A stretch of 64,000 nt of DNA from Pantoea sp. RIT-PI-b. Its GTDB lineage: Bacteria > Pseudomonadota > Gammaproteobacteria > Enterobacterales > Enterobacteriaceae. Shown here in pieces: positions 50,500 to 61,141 of the stretch. The DNA lies in assembly GCF_001187905.1 (NCBI RefSeq), contig NZ_LGIS01000012.1:124001-188000 (forward strand), given 5' to 3'. The notes under the pieces are model-generated. The model was not told where the DNA came from. It ran no database searches and saw only the letters and a program-made list of their open reading frames with translations. How positions within the stretch are numbered: position 1 is the stretch's first letter; each line of letters begins with the position of its first letter. The position numbers were made by a program, and so were the translations under genes.

Positions 50500-52854
50500 A
50501 TGAATCCTGAGCGTTCTGAACGCATTGAAATCCCCGTGTTGCCGTTGCGCGACGTGGTGGTTTATCCGCACATGGTAATTCCGTTGTTTGTTGGCCGGGA
50601 AAAATCGATTCGGTGCCTCGAAGCCGCGATGGATCATGATAAAAAGATCATGCTGGTTGCACAGAAAGAGGCTTCAACGGATGAACCTGGCATTAACGAT
50701 CTCTTCTCAGTAGGGACCGTCGCTTCTGTATTGCAGATGCTAAAACTTCCAGACGGCACGGTAAAAGTGCTGGTTGAAGGTTTACAGCGCGCACACATCA
50801 CCACGTTGGCTGATAATGGCGACCATTTTGTTGCCCAGGCTGAATATCTGGTCTCGCCGGAAATTGAAGAGCGCGAACAGGAAGTGCTGGTGCGCACGGC
50901 CATCAATCAGTTTGAAGGCTATATCAAGCTGAATAAAAAAATCCCGCCTGAGGTATTAACTTCCCTCAACAGCATTGACGATGCGGCCCGATTGGCCGAC
51001 ACCGTAGCTGCGCATATGCCGCTGAAACTGGCTGATAAACAGTCGGTGCTGGAGATGTCCGACGTGAATGAACGTCTGGAATATCTGATGGCGATGATGG
51101 AATCAGAAATCGATCTGCTGCAGGTTGAGAAGCGTATTCGCAACCGCGTTAAAAAGCAGATGGAGAAAAGCCAGCGTGAGTACTATCTGAATGAGCAAAT
51201 GAAAGCCATTCAGAAAGAGCTGGGCGAAATGGATGACGCGCCCGATGAATACGAGGCGCTGAAACGTAAGATTGAAGCGGCTAAAATGCCGACCGAAGCG
51301 CGTGAAAAAGCTGAAGCTGAGTTACAGAAGCTGAAGATGATGTCGCCAATGTCAGCAGAAGCGACCGTGGTTCGTGGCTATATTGACTGGATGGTTCAGG
51401 TTCCATGGGTCGCGCGCAGCAAGGTGAAAAAAGACCTGCGTAAAGCGCAAGAGACGCTGGATATTGACCATTATGGTCTGGAGCGTGTTAAAGACCGCAT
51501 CCTTGAGTATCTTGCGGTGCAGAGTCGCGTCAGCAAAATCAAAGGACCGATTCTGTGTCTCGTTGGACCGCCAGGCGTAGGTAAAACCTCGCTTGGCCAG
51601 TCGATTGCGAAGGCAACCGGACGCAAATATGTGCGTATGGCGCTGGGTGGCGTACGCGATGAAGCGGAAATTCGCGGACATCGTCGTACCTACATTGGCT
51701 CTATGCCCGGTAAGCTGATCCAGAAAATGGCGAAAGTTGGCGTGAAGAACCCGCTGTTCCTGTTGGATGAGATCGACAAAATGTCGTCCGACATGCGCGG
51801 CGATCCGGCTTCAGCGCTGCTTGAGGTGCTGGATCCCGAGCAGAACATCGCGTTCAACGATCACTATCTGGAAGTCGATTATGATCTTTCTGACGTGATG
51901 TTCGTGGCGACCTCCAACTCCATGAACATCCCAGCGCCGCTGCTTGACCGTATGGAAGTGATTCGTCTTTCGGGTTATACCGAAGATGAAAAGCTGAATA
52001 TCGCTAAGCAACATTTGCTGCCGAAACAGATTGAACGTAATGCGCTGAAAGACAAAGAGATCACCGTCGACGACAGCGCCATTGTAGGTATCATTCGCTA
52101 TTACACCCGTGAGGCGGGCGTGCGTAGTCTGGAGCGCGAACTCTCCAAGCTGTGCCGTAAAGCGGTGAAAACGCTGCTGATGGACAAATCGAAAAAACAC
52201 ATCGTGATCAACGGTGATAATCTCAAGGATTTCCTTGGCGTTCAGCGCTTTGATTATGGTCGTGCAGAGAGCGAAAGCCGTGTTGGTCAGGTGACCGGTC
52301 TGGCGTGGACGGAAGTGGGCGGCGATCTGCTGACCATCGAAACTGCCTGCGTACCTGGCAAAGGTAAGCTGACTTACACCGGTTCGCTGGGCGAAGTGAT
52401 GCAGGAATCGATTCAGGCGGCGCTGACTGTAGTGCGTGCGCGTGCGGAGAAACTGGGCATCAATGCTGATTTCTACGAGAAACGTGACATTCACGTCCAC
52501 GTACCAGAAGGTGCGACGCCGAAAGATGGCCCAAGCGCCGGTATCGCCATGTGCACCGCGCTGGTCTCATGCTTAACCGGCAACCCGGTACGTTCTGACG
52601 TGGCGATGACGGGCGAAATCACCCTGCGTGGTTTGGTTCTGCCGATTGGCGGACTGAAAGAGAAGTTGCTCGCAGCGCATCGTGGTGGCATTAAAACGGT
52701 ACTGATTCCCGATGAAAACAAGCGCGATCTGGAAGATATTCCACAGAACGTGATTGCCGATCTGGAGATTCATCCGGTGAAGCGTATTGAAGAGGTGCTG
52801 AACCTGGCACTGGAAAATGCGCCTTATGGTATGCAGGTTGCGACCGCAAAATAG
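50500..52854 (+). CDS. lon: Lon, ATP-dependent protease
   Basis: Homo-hexameric AAA+ serine protease that degrades misfolded and regulatory proteins such as SulA and RcsA. The frame opens at 50383, inside the heat-shock promoter, so cannot start there; ATG 50500 gives [20 protein letters not shown] and 784 residues, exactly the E. coli length. Domains: N-terminal substrate domain (about 10-200), coiled coil (200-310), ATPase with GPPGVGKT near 356-363 and [10 protein letters not shown] near 415-424, and protease domain with catalytic Ser in [11 protein letters not shown] (near 679) and Lys in [14 protein letters not shown] (near 722). Confidence 0.98.
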   Translation: MNPERSERIEIPVLPLRDVVVYPHMVIPLFVGREKSIRCLEAAMDHDKKIMLVAQKEASTDEPGINDLFSVGTVASVLQMLKLPDGTVKVLVEGLQRAHITTLADNGDHFVAQAEYLVSPEIEEREQEVLVRTAINQFEGYIKLNKKIPPEVLTSLNSIDDAARLADTVAAHMPLKLADKQSVLEMSDVNERLEYLMAMMESEIDLLQVEKRIRNRVKKQMEKSQREYYLNEQMKAIQKELGEMDDAPDEYEALKRKIEAAKMPTEAREKAEAELQKLKMMSPMSAEATVVRGYIDWMVQVPWVARSKVKKDLRKAQETLDIDHYGLERVKDRILEYLAVQSRVSKIKGPILCLVGPPGVGKTSLGQSIAKATGRKYVRMALGGVRDEAEIRGHRRTYIGSMPGKLIQKMAKVGVKNPLFLLDEIDKMSSDMRGDPASALLEVLDPEQNIAFNDHYLEVDYDLSDVMFVATSNSMNIPAPLLDRMEVIRLSGYTEDEKLNIAKQHLLPKQIERNALKDKEITVDDSAIVGIIRYYTREAGVRSLERELSKLCRKAVKTLLMDKSKKHIVINGDNLKDFLGVQRFDYGRAESESRVGQVTGLAWTEVGGDLLTIETACVPGKGKLTYTGSLGEVMQESIQAALTVVRARAEKLGINADFYEKRDIHVHVPEGATPKDGPSAGIAMCTALVSCLTGNPVRSDVAMTGEITLRGLVLPIGGLKEKLLAAHRGGIKTVLIPDENKRDLEDIPQNVIADLEIHPVKRIEEVLNLALENAPYGMQVATAK

Positions 52855-52883
52855 TGATTAGCGACATAAACCGCTAAAAAGCG

Positions 52884-52921
52884 AAGCTGGCAGGCAAATT
52901 GTTGCTTGCCAGCTTTTTTTT
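52884..52921 (+). terminator. Rho-independent terminator after lon
   Basis: Stem AAGCTGGCAGGCAA / TTGCTTGCCAGCTT (14 bp, one G-T pair) followed by a run of Ts. Confidence 0.92.
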
Positions 52922-53067
52922 GTGCCGCTAACTTAGTGGGCTGCTGGATCAACGATTAAGATGAATACCGTTGTTTCGGCTCCACAGGCTTGATATAACT
53001 TGCTGCGCGTTCGCACCGGGCGGGAAGCGCGGGTGCGATGTGAATAATAAAAGAGGGGATGAAGAGA

Positions 53068-53340
53068 GTGAATAAGTCACAGTTGATCGACAAAATTGCT
53101 GCAGACGCTGACATTTCTAAAGCAGCAGCGGGACGTGTATTAGATGCATTTATGGAGTCCGTTACCGAAGCTCTGAAAGGCGGTGATGAAGTGGCACTGG
53201 TTGGTTTCGGTACTTTCTCTGTACGTGAGCGTGCAGCTCGTACAGGCCGTAACCCACAAACGGGTAAAGAACTCACCATCCCGGCTGGTAAAGTTCCGGG
53301 CTTCCGTGCAGGTAAAGCACTGAAAGATTCCGTCAATTAA
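53068..53340 (+). CDS. hupB: HupB, DNA-binding protein HU-beta
   Basis: Nucleoid protein that bends DNA and works as HU alpha-beta heterodimer or homodimer. The frame has an ATG at 53059, but the family start is GTG 53068 ([20 protein letters not shown]), giving 90 residues as in E. coli, where hupB also starts with GTG. The DNA-binding arm [14 protein letters not shown] near 55-68 holds the intercalating proline. GAGGGGATGAAGA forms the ribosome-site region. A strong terminator follows. Confidence 0.97.
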   Translation: MNKSQLIDKIAADADISKAAAGRVLDAFMESVTEALKGGDEVALVGFGTFSVRERAARTGRNPQTGKELTIPAGKVPGFRAGKALKDSVN

Positions 53341-53415
53341 TGACCGCTGATCTATCCATTGAAGCAATTTCTTCCATGGATTGAGGACGCAAAAGCCGTT
53401 CTCATGTAACATACG

Positions 53416-53443
53416 GGCACATCATTTTTGATGTGCCTTTTTT
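53416..53443 (+). terminator. Rho-independent terminator after hupB
   Basis: Stem GGCACATCA / TGATGTGCC with loop TTTT, followed by six Ts. Confidence 0.93.
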
Positions 53444-53577
53444 ATTCTTGATGCGCGGCGATGGCCTTTGGTTGTTGTCTCCGCATGGTTGCCAACTGCC
53501 AGCCTGAACAGCAGTTGCACGATGATGACATCGTGTTAAAGCTTTACATTCACACTACAGCGGAGTGTTGTCATACC

Positions 53578-55446
53578 ATGATGGACAATTTACGCGCGGC
53601 GTCGAATCATGTCGTGCTCAAGATTATTCTGGGATTGATCATCCTGTCTTTTGTACTCACCGGGGTGGGCAACTACCTGATTGGCGGCGGCAGCGATTAT
53701 GCCGCGAAAGTTAACGGCCATGAGATCAGCCGTGCGGAGCTGGAGCAGGGTTATAACAATGAGCGCAATCGTCAGCAGCAGATGCTGGGCGATCAGTTCT
53801 CACAGCTAGCCAGCAACGAAGGCTATATGCAGCAGATGCGTCAGCAGGCGCTGTCACAGCTGATTGATCAGGCACTGCTCGATCAATACATCAAAGATCT
53901 GCACATTGGCATCAGCGATGATCAGGTGAAACAGGCAATTTTCAATCAAAAAGCCTTCCAGACTAACGGTAAGTTCGACAACGCCAAATACAGCGGCCTG
54001 ATCACCAGCATGGGCTTCACCGCTGACCAGTATGCGGAAGCGCTGCGCAAGCAGCTGGCGACGCAGCAGCTGATTAACGCCATTGCCAATACCGATTTCA
54101 TGCTGAAAGGCGAAACCAGCAAGCTGGTGGATCTGGTGTCACAGCAGCGTGAAGTGCGCCAGGCGGTGATTGATGTCAACGCGCTGGCGGCTAAACAGAC
54201 CGTCAGTGACGATGAAGTCAGTCAGTATTATCAGCAACATCAAAACAGCTTTATGGCGCCTGAGCAGTTCCGCGTGAGCTACATCAAGATGGATGCCGCT
54301 AGCATGACGGAAACGGCCAGCGAAGCAGATATTCAGAGCTGGTACGACCAACATAAAGCGGATTATTCACAGCCGCAGCGCAATCGCTATAGCGTGATTC
54401 AGACCAAAACTGAAGCCGATGCCAACGCCGTGGTTGATGCCCTGAAGAAGGGTGAAGATTTCGCTGCACTGGCAAAAAGCAAATCAATTGACCCAATCTC
54501 AGCGCGTAAAGGTGGCGATATGGGGTGGCTGGAGCCGAGCACTACGCCAGACGAGCTGAAAAATGCCAAGCTGACGCAGAAAGGCCAGCTGTCGGCTGCT
54601 ATTAAGTCTTCTGTTGGCTACCTCGTGGTGCGCCTGGACGATATTCAGCCGGAGCAGGTTAAGCCGTTGGCCGAAGTGCATGACGCCGTTGCGGATAAAG
54701 TGAAGCAAGAGAAAGCGGTGGATGCCTTCTACAAAATTCAGCAGAAAGTGAGCGAAGCGGCCAGCAATGATAATGAATCGCTGGCTGGCGCAGCACAGGC
54801 TTCGGGTCTGAAAGTGGTCGAAACCAATTGGATCACCCGCGATAACTTGCCAGATGAGCTGAATTTCGATGCGGTTAAGCAGGCGATCTTCAACGGTGGT
54901 TTAGTCGGGCAGAATGGTGCGCCGGGTAACAACTCCGACATCATTTCTGTGGATGGCGATCGCGCCTTCGTCTTGCGTATCAGCGAGCATAAACCGGAAG
55001 CGGTGAAGCCGTTGGATCAGGTTAAAGCGCAGATTGTGGATACCCTGAAGCATGATAAAGCGACGCAGCAGGCAAAAGCGCAGGCCGACAAATTGCTGGC
55101 CGATCTGAAAGCCGGTAAAGCAGATGCGCTGCAAGCTGCGGGCTTGACGCTCAGCGCCAGCAAATCATTCGACCGCAATGCACAGGATCCGGTTGCGCAG
55201 TCAGCCTTCAATCTGCCACAACCTGCCGACAATAAGCCGTCGTGGGGCGTGAGCGAAGATATGCAGGGCAATGTGGTGCTGGTGGCGCTGGATAAAGTCA
55301 GCGCCGGCAATATGCCGCAGGCACAGACCGATGAGATGGTGAAAGGTGTGACGCAGAATAATGCGCAGATCGCCTTTGAAGCGCTGCTGGAAAACCTGCG
55401 TAAAGAGGCGAAGATTAAGTACGGCGCCGCTGCACAAAACCAGTAA
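53578..55446 (+). CDS. ppiD: PpiD, periplasmic folding chaperone
   Basis: Chaperone anchored in the inner membrane and associated with the SecYEG exit, helping newly exported proteins; its parvulin domain has little isomerase activity. The frame opens at 53461, but the family start is MMDNLRAASNHVVLK at 53578, giving 622 residues (E. coli 623). One membrane helix (about 14-34, IILGLIILSFVLTGVGNYL), then a SurA/PpiD-like chaperone region (about 40-260), parvulin domain (about 265-360, GGDMGWLEP motif) and a C-terminal part. In E. coli transcription responds to heat shock and envelope stress; I did not find clear sites here. Confidence 0.96.
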   Translation: MMDNLRAASNHVVLKIILGLIILSFVLTGVGNYLIGGGSDYAAKVNGHEISRAELEQGYNNERNRQQQMLGDQFSQLASNEGYMQQMRQQALSQLIDQALLDQYIKDLHIGISDDQVKQAIFNQKAFQTNGKFDNAKYSGLITSMGFTADQYAEALRKQLATQQLINAIANTDFMLKGETSKLVDLVSQQREVRQAVIDVNALAAKQTVSDDEVSQYYQQHQNSFMAPEQFRVSYIKMDAASMTETASEADIQSWYDQHKADYSQPQRNRYSVIQTKTEADANAVVDALKKGEDFAALAKSKSIDPISARKGGDMGWLEPSTTPDELKNAKLTQKGQLSAAIKSSVGYLVVRLDDIQPEQVKPLAEVHDAVADKVKQEKAVDAFYKIQQKVSEAASNDNESLAGAAQASGLKVVETNWITRDNLPDELNFDAVKQAIFNGGLVGQNGAPGNNSDIISVDGDRAFVLRISEHKPEAVKPLDQVKAQIVDTLKHDKATQQAKAQADKLLADLKAGKADALQAAGLTLSASKSFDRNAQDPVAQSAFNLPQPADNKPSWGVSEDMQGNVVLVALDKVSAGNMPQAQTDEMVKGVTQNNAQIAFEALLENLRKEAKIKYGAAAQNQ

Positions 55447-55480
55447 GCCTCACAAAAAAAGTTAAATCACTGCAATACCG

Positions 55481-55504
55481 AAAGGCCGCTTATGCGGCCT
55501 TTTC
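55481..55504 (+). terminator. Rho-independent terminator after ppiD
   Basis: Stem AAAGGCCGC / GCGGCCTTT with loop TTAT, followed by TTCC. It lies 34 bases past the stop. Confidence 0.87.
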
Positions 55505-55546
55505 CATTTCTGGAATTGCCCTTTTGAGCGTTGATTTTAGCTGTGA

Positions 55547-55909
<363 letters not shown>

Positions 55910-56010
55910 GGCGACTCGCGACTTTGAAGGATTGAAAAAGCCCCTATTCAGGCTGTGCTATGCTCAACAGGTCTTACCAGTTGTCATTCTCAGCCTGAAC
56001 AGGAGCAACA

Positions 56011-56418
56011 ATGCAAACCACAATTAAAGTGCGCGGGTATCATCTGGATGTTTATCAGCACGTGAATAACGCGCGCTATCTGGAGTTTCTTGAAGAGGCG
56101 CGCTGGCAGTGGTTGGAGGATGTCGATGCCTTTCATTGGCTGATGGCGCAACAGCTGGCGTTTGTGGTGGTGAATATCAACATTAACTATCGTCGTCCTG
56201 CAGTGCTGGGTGACGTGCTGAATATTGAAAGTGAAGTATCTCAGCTAAGCGGTAAAAGTGGTGTGATCACGCAGCGCGTATTATTGGCGAAAGATAATTC
56301 GGTGGTGGCTGACGCAGCGCTAACCTTTGTTTGTATCGATCTACGCACGCAAAAAGCGGTGCCGATGGAGGGGGAGTTGCGCGATCGTATGGCGGCGTTG
56401 ATGCTTGAGAGTCATTAG
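56011..56418 (+). CDS. fadM: FadM (YbaW), long-chain acyl-CoA thioesterase
   Basis: Hot-dog fold thioesterase that hydrolyses long-chain and unsaturated acyl-CoAs, for example dienoyl intermediates of beta-oxidation. The 135-residue protein shows the active-site segment YHLDVYQHVNNARYLEFLEEA near 10-30 (in parts), with the conserved Asp and the HVNNARY motif, and VVVNININYRRPAVLGD near 51-67. ACAGGAGCAAC precedes ATG 56011. E. coli FadM is controlled by FadR; no FadR site was identified here. A small hairpin AGCTGGC...GCCAGCT without T-run lies downstream (56417-56440). Confidence 0.94.
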   Translation: MQTTIKVRGYHLDVYQHVNNARYLEFLEEARWQWLEDVDAFHWLMAQQLAFVVVNININYRRPAVLGDVLNIESEVSQLSGKSGVITQRVLLAKDNSVVADAALTFVCIDLRTQKAVPMEGELRDRMAALMLESH

Positions 56419-56455
56419 CTGGCATCAATGACGCCAGCTAATACCGCAATCTGAA

Positions 56456-57151
56456 TCAGCTGAGGCCGCTTTTCTGTTTCATCGCGGCCATCACGGCTGA
56501 CGTGTTTTCCTGATACTCGGCTAAGCCGCGGGCACGTAAATGACAGGCCGCGCATTCGCCACATCCATCGCCCTTAATGCCGTTATAGCAGGTGAGGGTT
56601 TCGGCGCGTACCAACGGCAACTGCTGCCAGTAATCTGCCAGCGCCCAGGTCTCCGCTTTGTTCAGCCACATTAGCGGCGTTTCAAAGCGAATATTGCGCG
56701 CCATTCCCAGACTGACGGCGTTATTCAGGGCTTTAACAAACTCATCGCGGCAATCCGGATAACCGGAGAAATCGGTCTCACATACGCCGGCGATGACTGC
56801 CTCAGCTTCAACCTGATAGGCATAAATTGATGCCAGCGTCAGGAACAGAATATTGCGGCCCGGCACAAAGGTACTCGGTAAACCGCTGGCGTTAGGATCA
56901 TACGTCGGTACGGGGATATTATCGCGCGTCAGGCTGCTGACGGCTAACTCGTTGAGCAGCGTCACATTCAGCACTTTGTGCGCGCGTGCGCCGAGCTTTT
57001 GTGACAGCTCAGCCGCAACCTCAATCTCTTCGCGATGACGCTGGCCGTAATCAAAGGTGACGCAATGCACTTCATCATAATGTTGCAGCGCCTGAATTAA
57101 ACAGGTGGTGGAGTCTTGTCCGCCACTAAATACCACAACGGCTCTTTTCAT
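56456..57151 (-). CDS. queC: QueC, 7-cyano-7-deazaguanine (preQ0) synthase
   Basis: ATP-dependent enzyme converting 7-carboxy-7-deazaguanine and ammonia to preQ0, the precursor of queuosine used by Tgt (also in this window). The 231-residue protein (E. coli length) has the PP-loop [11 protein letters not shown] at 8-18 and a C-terminal zinc site with four cysteines, [19 protein letters not shown] near 188-206. Convergent with fadM; the upstream gap to ybaE contains the long palindromic repeat. Confidence 0.97.
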   Translation of the reverse strand: MKRAVVVFSGGQDSTTCLIQALQHYDEVHCVTFDYGQRHREEIEVAAELSQKLGARAHKVLNVTLLNELAVSSLTRDNIPVPTYDPNASGLPSTFVPGRNILFLTLASIYAYQVEAEAVIAGVCETDFSGYPDCRDEFVKALNNAVSLGMARNIRFETPLMWLNKAETWALADYWQQLPLVRAETLTCYNGIKGDGCGECAACHLRARGLAEYQENTSAVMAAMKQKSGLS

Positions 57152-57209
57152 TTTTTCTTCCCCAAAAATCAGTGCGCCTATGGTACTGGCTCAGACGCGG
57201 ACTGAACAG

Positions 57210-57357
57210 TATACCCGTCATACTTCGAGTCCCTTCATGGCGCCTACTCTTGGGTAGATGCGTTGGCTGCGCGCGTTCATCCCGGTCACTTACTTCTGTA
57301 AGCTCCTGGAATTCACCCACTTGCCGCCTTTCTGCAACTCGAATTTTTTAGGATGTA
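57210..57357. repeat. 148-bp palindromic interspersed repeat, copy 2
   Basis: Begins ATACCCGTCATACTTCGAG and ends CTCGAATTTTTTAGGATGT, with complementary ends. It shares ATGCGTTGGCTGC, TAAGCTC, TTGCCGCCT and the end CTCGAATT with the copy at 13745-13870, and carries an extra stretch of about 25 bases (CCTTCATGGCGCCTACTCTTG and next bases) that the first copy lacks. Its right end overlaps the last codons and stop of ybaE. Limits are approximate. Confidence 0.75.
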
Positions 57358-59042
57358 ACGCTGGCTGTGGTTGGCGGCGGAATCCAGGCGCGAGTGAAAT
57401 CAAACCAGCCCAAACTGTTGAGTTGAATGCCCTCAACGCCAGGCGGAGCAAAAACCTGATAGCGATAGTTAAACAGTGGCAGAAGATGACCTGCGCGCAT
57501 CAGATGCTGGAACAGTTGATGGGTTTGCTCGCCACGCAGCGCCGCGCTGGGTTGCTGGGCGATGGCGCTGAGCGGTTGTTGCAGCACGTCTTCGCGCAGC
57601 GGTTGCCATACCGCATCGTTCTCCAGCCAATTCACTAGCGTGAACAGCGGCGCATCGCCGATCAGCCGATCGCCCATCACGACATCAGCTTCACTGAGAT
57701 CGATATCGTCGCGCCAGCTTTTTACGTCGTGAAAAAAGCAGGTCAGGGTGCAGCCGTATTGTGCCAGCAGGGGGATCAGCGCCTGCGCCATAACATGCAA
57801 CTCGACTGGTAAATGGTAATGCAGCGTCAGAGCTGGCGGCAGTGCAATGTTGTCGCACTCTGCAAACGGCACGGGCCAGCCGGGGAGCAGTTCGTGACTT
57901 GGGGTGATCAAGCCTTCATCCAGCGGCAACTGCTGAATCACGCCGCTACGCTGAATCAGCGCAATCAGCGATTTGGCCTGGTCGGCACTGAAGTGCGAAG
58001 AGATACGCGGTGCGAGATAGCAAAATCCGAGGCTTATGCTGCGATCTACTGACCGCAGCGTATCCAGTTCATCAGGATCGCCAATCGCGATTTGCACCGG
58101 GTGGCTACAGCTGGTGCCGAGATCACGATCAAACAGCTGTGGCGTGATCCAGTATTCCATCCGCTGGATCAGCGGGCGCTGCAAATGCCAGCGCGCATGG
58201 CTCTCCAGCCGCACCAGATCAGCGGTGAAGTGCGTCAGTTTCCATGCTCCGCTGCCAATATCAGCGAATTCAGGATGAGGTAACAAACAGAACTGATGCG
58301 CCAGCCGCTGCGGCAGCCAGTAATCGCTTTCGCGCAGTTGAATATGCACCGCCAGCGGATGCGGGGCTTCAATTTGCTCAATTGCCGCCAGCAGGCGCGA
58401 ACCGCGCGGCGATTGCATGATCTGTTGCAGCTGCTCGACCAGTTGCGCCGCTTGCACCGGCTCATCGTTATGCCAGCTGAGCTGTGGGCGCAGCCAGAAG
58501 TACCATTCACGGCCGCTGGCATCGTGCTGCCAATGGTGAGCGATATCGCCTTCAACATCATTATCGCGAAAGCGCGTTAGCCCGGAGAAAACCTGGCGCG
58601 CCAGATGTTGCTCGGCGCGCCCGGTCAGCTGCAGCGGACGCAGCGGTTCCATCGCGCGGTAATAGGGGATGCGCAAAACCGGCGACTGGTTTTGCCATTG
58701 GCCGCCCATCAGCGGCCGCAGCATTTTCACCAGTCGATCGGGATGCAGATCCAGCACTTGCAAGGCTTGTACCGCTTCACCAGCATCAAGTTGTCGTGTT
58801 AACAACTGCTGTCGTAGCTGCTCCGGCGACAGCAGAAAAGTCAGCTCGCCCTGTTTGCCGCGTCCGGATTCAGCGCGCCAGCGCAGCCAACCCGCGTCTT
58901 GCCATTGGCGTAGCAGCGTGCGCGCGTGGCGTTCACTGCAAAAACAGTGCTGTGCCATCACAGCGACGCTGAGACGTTGTGTTTCACCGTGGCTGAGTTG
59001 CCACAGACGCTGAAATTGGTTGACCCGATGCAGTTCGCGCAT
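57348..59042 (-). CDS. ybaE: YbaE, SgrR-family regulator / solute-binding-like protein
   Basis: Relative of SgrR: an N-terminal winged-helix DNA-binding region (about 5-110; CFCSERHARTLLRQWQDAGW near 30-49) fused to an oligopeptide/solute-binding (SBP_bac_5) domain (about 115-560; LRIPYYRAMEPLRPLQL near 120-136, LGFCYLAPRISSHFS near 325). SgrR controls the sugar-phosphate stress RNA SgrS; YbaE's target is unknown. The frame opens at 59117, but MRELHRVNQFQRLWQ at 59042 corresponds to the E. coli start and gives 564 residues (E. coli 566). The C-terminal residues and the stop codon come from a palindromic repeat, so the tail TASVTS is not conserved. Divergent from cof, as in E. coli. Confidence 0.92.
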   Translation of the reverse strand: MRELHRVNQFQRLWQLSHGETQRLSVAVMAQHCFCSERHARTLLRQWQDAGWLRWRAESGRGKQGELTFLLSPEQLRQQLLTRQLDAGEAVQALQVLDLHPDRLVKMLRPLMGGQWQNQSPVLRIPYYRAMEPLRPLQLTGRAEQHLARQVFSGLTRFRDNDVEGDIAHHWQHDASGREWYFWLRPQLSWHNDEPVQAAQLVEQLQQIMQSPRGSRLLAAIEQIEAPHPLAVHIQLRESDYWLPQRLAHQFCLLPHPEFADIGSGAWKLTHFTADLVRLESHARWHLQRPLIQRMEYWITPQLFDRDLGTSCSHPVQIAIGDPDELDTLRSVDRSISLGFCYLAPRISSHFSADQAKSLIALIQRSGVIQQLPLDEGLITPSHELLPGWPVPFAECDNIALPPALTLHYHLPVELHVMAQALIPLLAQYGCTLTCFFHDVKSWRDDIDLSEADVVMGDRLIGDAPLFTLVNWLENDAVWQPLREDVLQQPLSAIAQQPSAALRGEQTHQLFQHLMRAGHLLPLFNYRYQVFAPPGVEGIQLNSLGWFDFTRAWIPPPTTASVTS

Positions 59043-59135
59043 AGCTAAACCCGGAACAGTTTTTAAAAAGTATTCACTATTAGTTCCGTAATTACCAGGC
59101 GATAGTAGCCACCTCATTCAGACAGGAGAATTCGC

Positions 59136-59957
59136 ATGGCTCGTCTCGCGGCATTTGATATGGACGGTACGCTGCTGCTGCCCACCCATCGGTTAGGTAA
59201 TGAGACGCTGGCAAGCCTGCAGGCGTTGCATCAGCGCGGGGTAACTCTGGCTTTTGCCACCGGCCGCCATCTGATGGATATGCAGCGAGTCCGCGAGCAA
59301 ATCACCTTGCCAGCATGGCTGATTACCGGCAACGGCACGCGTATTCATGATCTGGAAGGCAACCAGCTTTACGGCTGTGATTTGAGCTCATCGGTGGCTG
59401 AAGAGGTGATTCACACCCATTGGCAAACGCCGGCGTCGATTCATATTTTCAATGATGAAGGCTGGTTTACTGATAAGCCCTTGCTTGGTGCGCTGGAAGC
59501 TCATGCGATGAGCGGCTTCCATTACCAACTGCGTGACTTGCGCCAGATGTCGGCGCATGAAGTGACTAAGATCTGTTTTATTGCGCCGCATGAAATGTTG
59601 CAGGCGTTAAGAAGTGAACTGCAGGCCGCATTAGGCGAGCGGGCCAATATTTGTTTTTCCGCGTGGGATTGCCTGGAGGTATTGCCGGTCGACTGCCATA
59701 AAGGCGCGGCGTTGGGACGTCTGTGTCAGCATCTTTCGCTGTCGCTCTCCGACTGCATGGCGTTTGGCGATGCGATGAACGATCGTGAAATGCTGGAGCG
59801 CGTGGGCAACGGATTTATTATGGGCAATGCAATGAATCAACTGAAAACGTCATTGCCGCATTTACCGATTATTGGTCATTGCGAGACACAGGCGGTGTCT
59901 CACTACTTAAATCACTGGATGACCACACCACACCTCGATTATTCCCCCGAATGCTGA
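59136..59957 (+). CDS. cof: Cof, HMP-PP phosphatase (HAD family)
   Basis: HAD-superfamily type IIB phosphatase that hydrolyses the thiamin precursor 4-amino-5-hydroxymethylpyrimidine diphosphate and also sugar phosphates such as pyridoxal phosphate in vitro. Motif I DMDGTLL at residues 8-14 holds the nucleophile Asp, motif II ATGRH near 41-45, motif III Lys in [10 protein letters not shown] near 189-198, and motif [13 protein letters not shown] near 210-220. 273 residues against 272 in E. coli. CAGGAGAATTCGC is the ribosome site. A terminator follows. Confidence 0.95.
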   Translation: MARLAAFDMDGTLLLPTHRLGNETLASLQALHQRGVTLAFATGRHLMDMQRVREQITLPAWLITGNGTRIHDLEGNQLYGCDLSSSVAEEVIHTHWQTPASIHIFNDEGWFTDKPLLGALEAHAMSGFHYQLRDLRQMSAHEVTKICFIAPHEMLQALRSELQAALGERANICFSAWDCLEVLPVDCHKGAALGRLCQHLSLSLSDCMAFGDAMNDREMLERVGNGFIMGNAMNQLKTSLPHLPIIGHCETQAVSHYLNHWMTTPHLDYSPEC

Positions 59958-59968
59958 GGCTTACAGTG

Positions 59969-59994
59969 AACCGGACAGGACGTCCGGTTTTTTA
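59969..59994 (+). terminator. Rho-independent terminator after cof
   Basis: Stem AACCGGAC / GTCCGGTT with loop AGGAC, followed by five Ts. It ends at the tail of the convergent ccdA-like gene. Confidence 0.88.
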
Positions 59995-61026
59995 TTGCAG
60001 CTCATGCACCCACGGCGTAATGTCGCCGATATTCTGCTTCACCCATTCTGCATTGTAATAGGTATCGGGATAGCGCTCGCCGCTATCGCATAGCAGCGTC
60101 ACCAGTGAACCTTGTTCGCCATTTTCCCGCATGCGTTTTGCTACCTGCAACATGCCCCAGAAGTTAGTGCCGGTTGAAGCGCCAGGACGACGTCCGAGGA
60201 TCTGCTCCAACTGCAGCATCGCAGCGACGGTCGCCCCATCCGGCACCTTCATCATTTCGTCAATTACGTCCGGTAAAAACGACGGTTCCACGCGTGGACG
60301 GCCAATGCCCTCAATCAAACTGCCGCGTTCGCTGCGCAGCGTACTATCGTGGCTGTGCCAGTAATCAAAGAACACAGAATGCTGCGGGTCGACCACCAGC
60401 AGGCGGGTATCGTGGCCCTGATAGCGGATGTAACGGCCTAAGGTGGCTGAGGTCCCGCCGGTGCCGGCGCTCATGATGACGGTATGCGGTACCGGAAAAG
60501 GTTCATGCGACATCTGACGGAAAATGCTTTCGGCGATATTGTTGTTGCCGCGCCAGTCCGTCGCGCGCTCAGCGTAAGTGAACTGGTCCATAAAGTGGCC
60601 TTTTAATTCACGCGCTAAACGCTCGGATTCGCTATACAGCTGGCAGGGATCGGCGACGAAATGGCACTCGCCGCCATAAAAACGAATCATCTCGATTTTA
60701 CGTTTGGCGGTACTGGCGGGCATCACCGCGATAAATGGCAGGCCAAGCAGCTGCGCGAAATAAGCTTCTGATACGGCGGTGCTGCCAGAAGAGGCTTCAA
60801 TGATCGGCGTATTTTCACCGATCCAGCCATTAACCAAACCGTAGAGAAACAGGGAGCGCGCCAGGCGATGTTTCAGGCTGCCACTAGGATGGGTGCTTTC
60901 ATCCTTTAGATAGCAGTGAATGCCGGGGAAATCGTCCAGTTTGAAGCGGATGAGATGCGTATCCGCTGAACGCTGAAAATCGGCGTTAATTTCATTGATG
61001 GCGTGGCGAACCCAGAGCGTTTGCAT
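59992..61026 (-). CDS. ccdA: PLP-dependent cysteine synthase-family enzyme, probable cysteine desulfhydrase (CcdA-like)
   Basis: Fold-type II pyridoxal-phosphate enzyme, 344 residues. The cofactor lysine is K52 in [11 protein letters not shown], the substrate loop is [13 protein letters not shown] near 78-90, and the phosphate-binding glycine loop is [12 protein letters not shown] near 186-197. It differs from CysK/CysM by the SGSLKHR motif (they have SVKDR) and is closer to Cds1-like desulfhydrases. In Pantoea ananatis a gene in this arrangement, ccdA, is cysteine-induced and breaks excess cysteine down to sulfide, pyruvate and ammonia under control of the adjacent Lrp-type regulator; that is from memory, and the match here rests on context and family. 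It is absent from this place in E. coli. Confidence 0.8.
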   Translation of the reverse strand: MQTLWVRHAINEINADFQRSADTHLIRFKLDDFPGIHCYLKDESTHPSGSLKHRLARSLFLYGLVNGWIGENTPIIEASSGSTAVSEAYFAQLLGLPFIAVMPASTAKRKIEMIRFYGGECHFVADPCQLYSESERLARELKGHFMDQFTYAERATDWRGNNNIAESIFRQMSHEPFPVPHTVIMSAGTGGTSATLGRYIRYQGHDTRLLVVDPQHSVFFDYWHSHDSTLRSERGSLIEGIGRPRVEPSFLPDVIDEMMKVPDGATVAAMLQLEQILGRRPGASTGTNFWGMLQVAKRMRENGEQGSLVTLLCDSGERYPDTYYNAEWVKQNIGDITPWVHELQ

Positions 61027-61098
61027 GTTGCTTTTCCGTGATCATTATTGCGCACATTGTAAGGCACTGGCAGGAAAAAGAGGTTGCTTTAATCGGGG

Positions 61099-61104
61099 TA
61101 TAAT
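61099..61104 (+). promoter_or_regulatory. -10 box for the decR-like gene
   Basis: A perfect TATAAT 38 bases before the decR-like start. The -35 region is poor (AAAAAG at the right distance), so an activator or weak promoter is likely. Transcription would begin near 61111, immediately before the palindrome. Confidence 0.5.
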
Positions 61105-61114
61105 GGTGCGCTTA

Positions 61115-61129
61115 GAGAAAATTTTTCTC
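61115..61129. promoter_or_regulatory. Palindromic operator between ccdA and decR
   Basis: GAGAAAA-T-TTTTCTC is a perfect 7-bp inverted repeat around one base. AT-rich dyads of this length are typical of Lrp/AsnC-family sites. It lies in the 115-base divergent gap, just after the expected decR transcription start and 13 bases before its ATG, so binding of the regulator there would repress its own gene while leaving room to activate ccdA. Role inferred. Confidence 0.6.
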
Positions 61130-61141
61130 CGGGAGTGGCAA

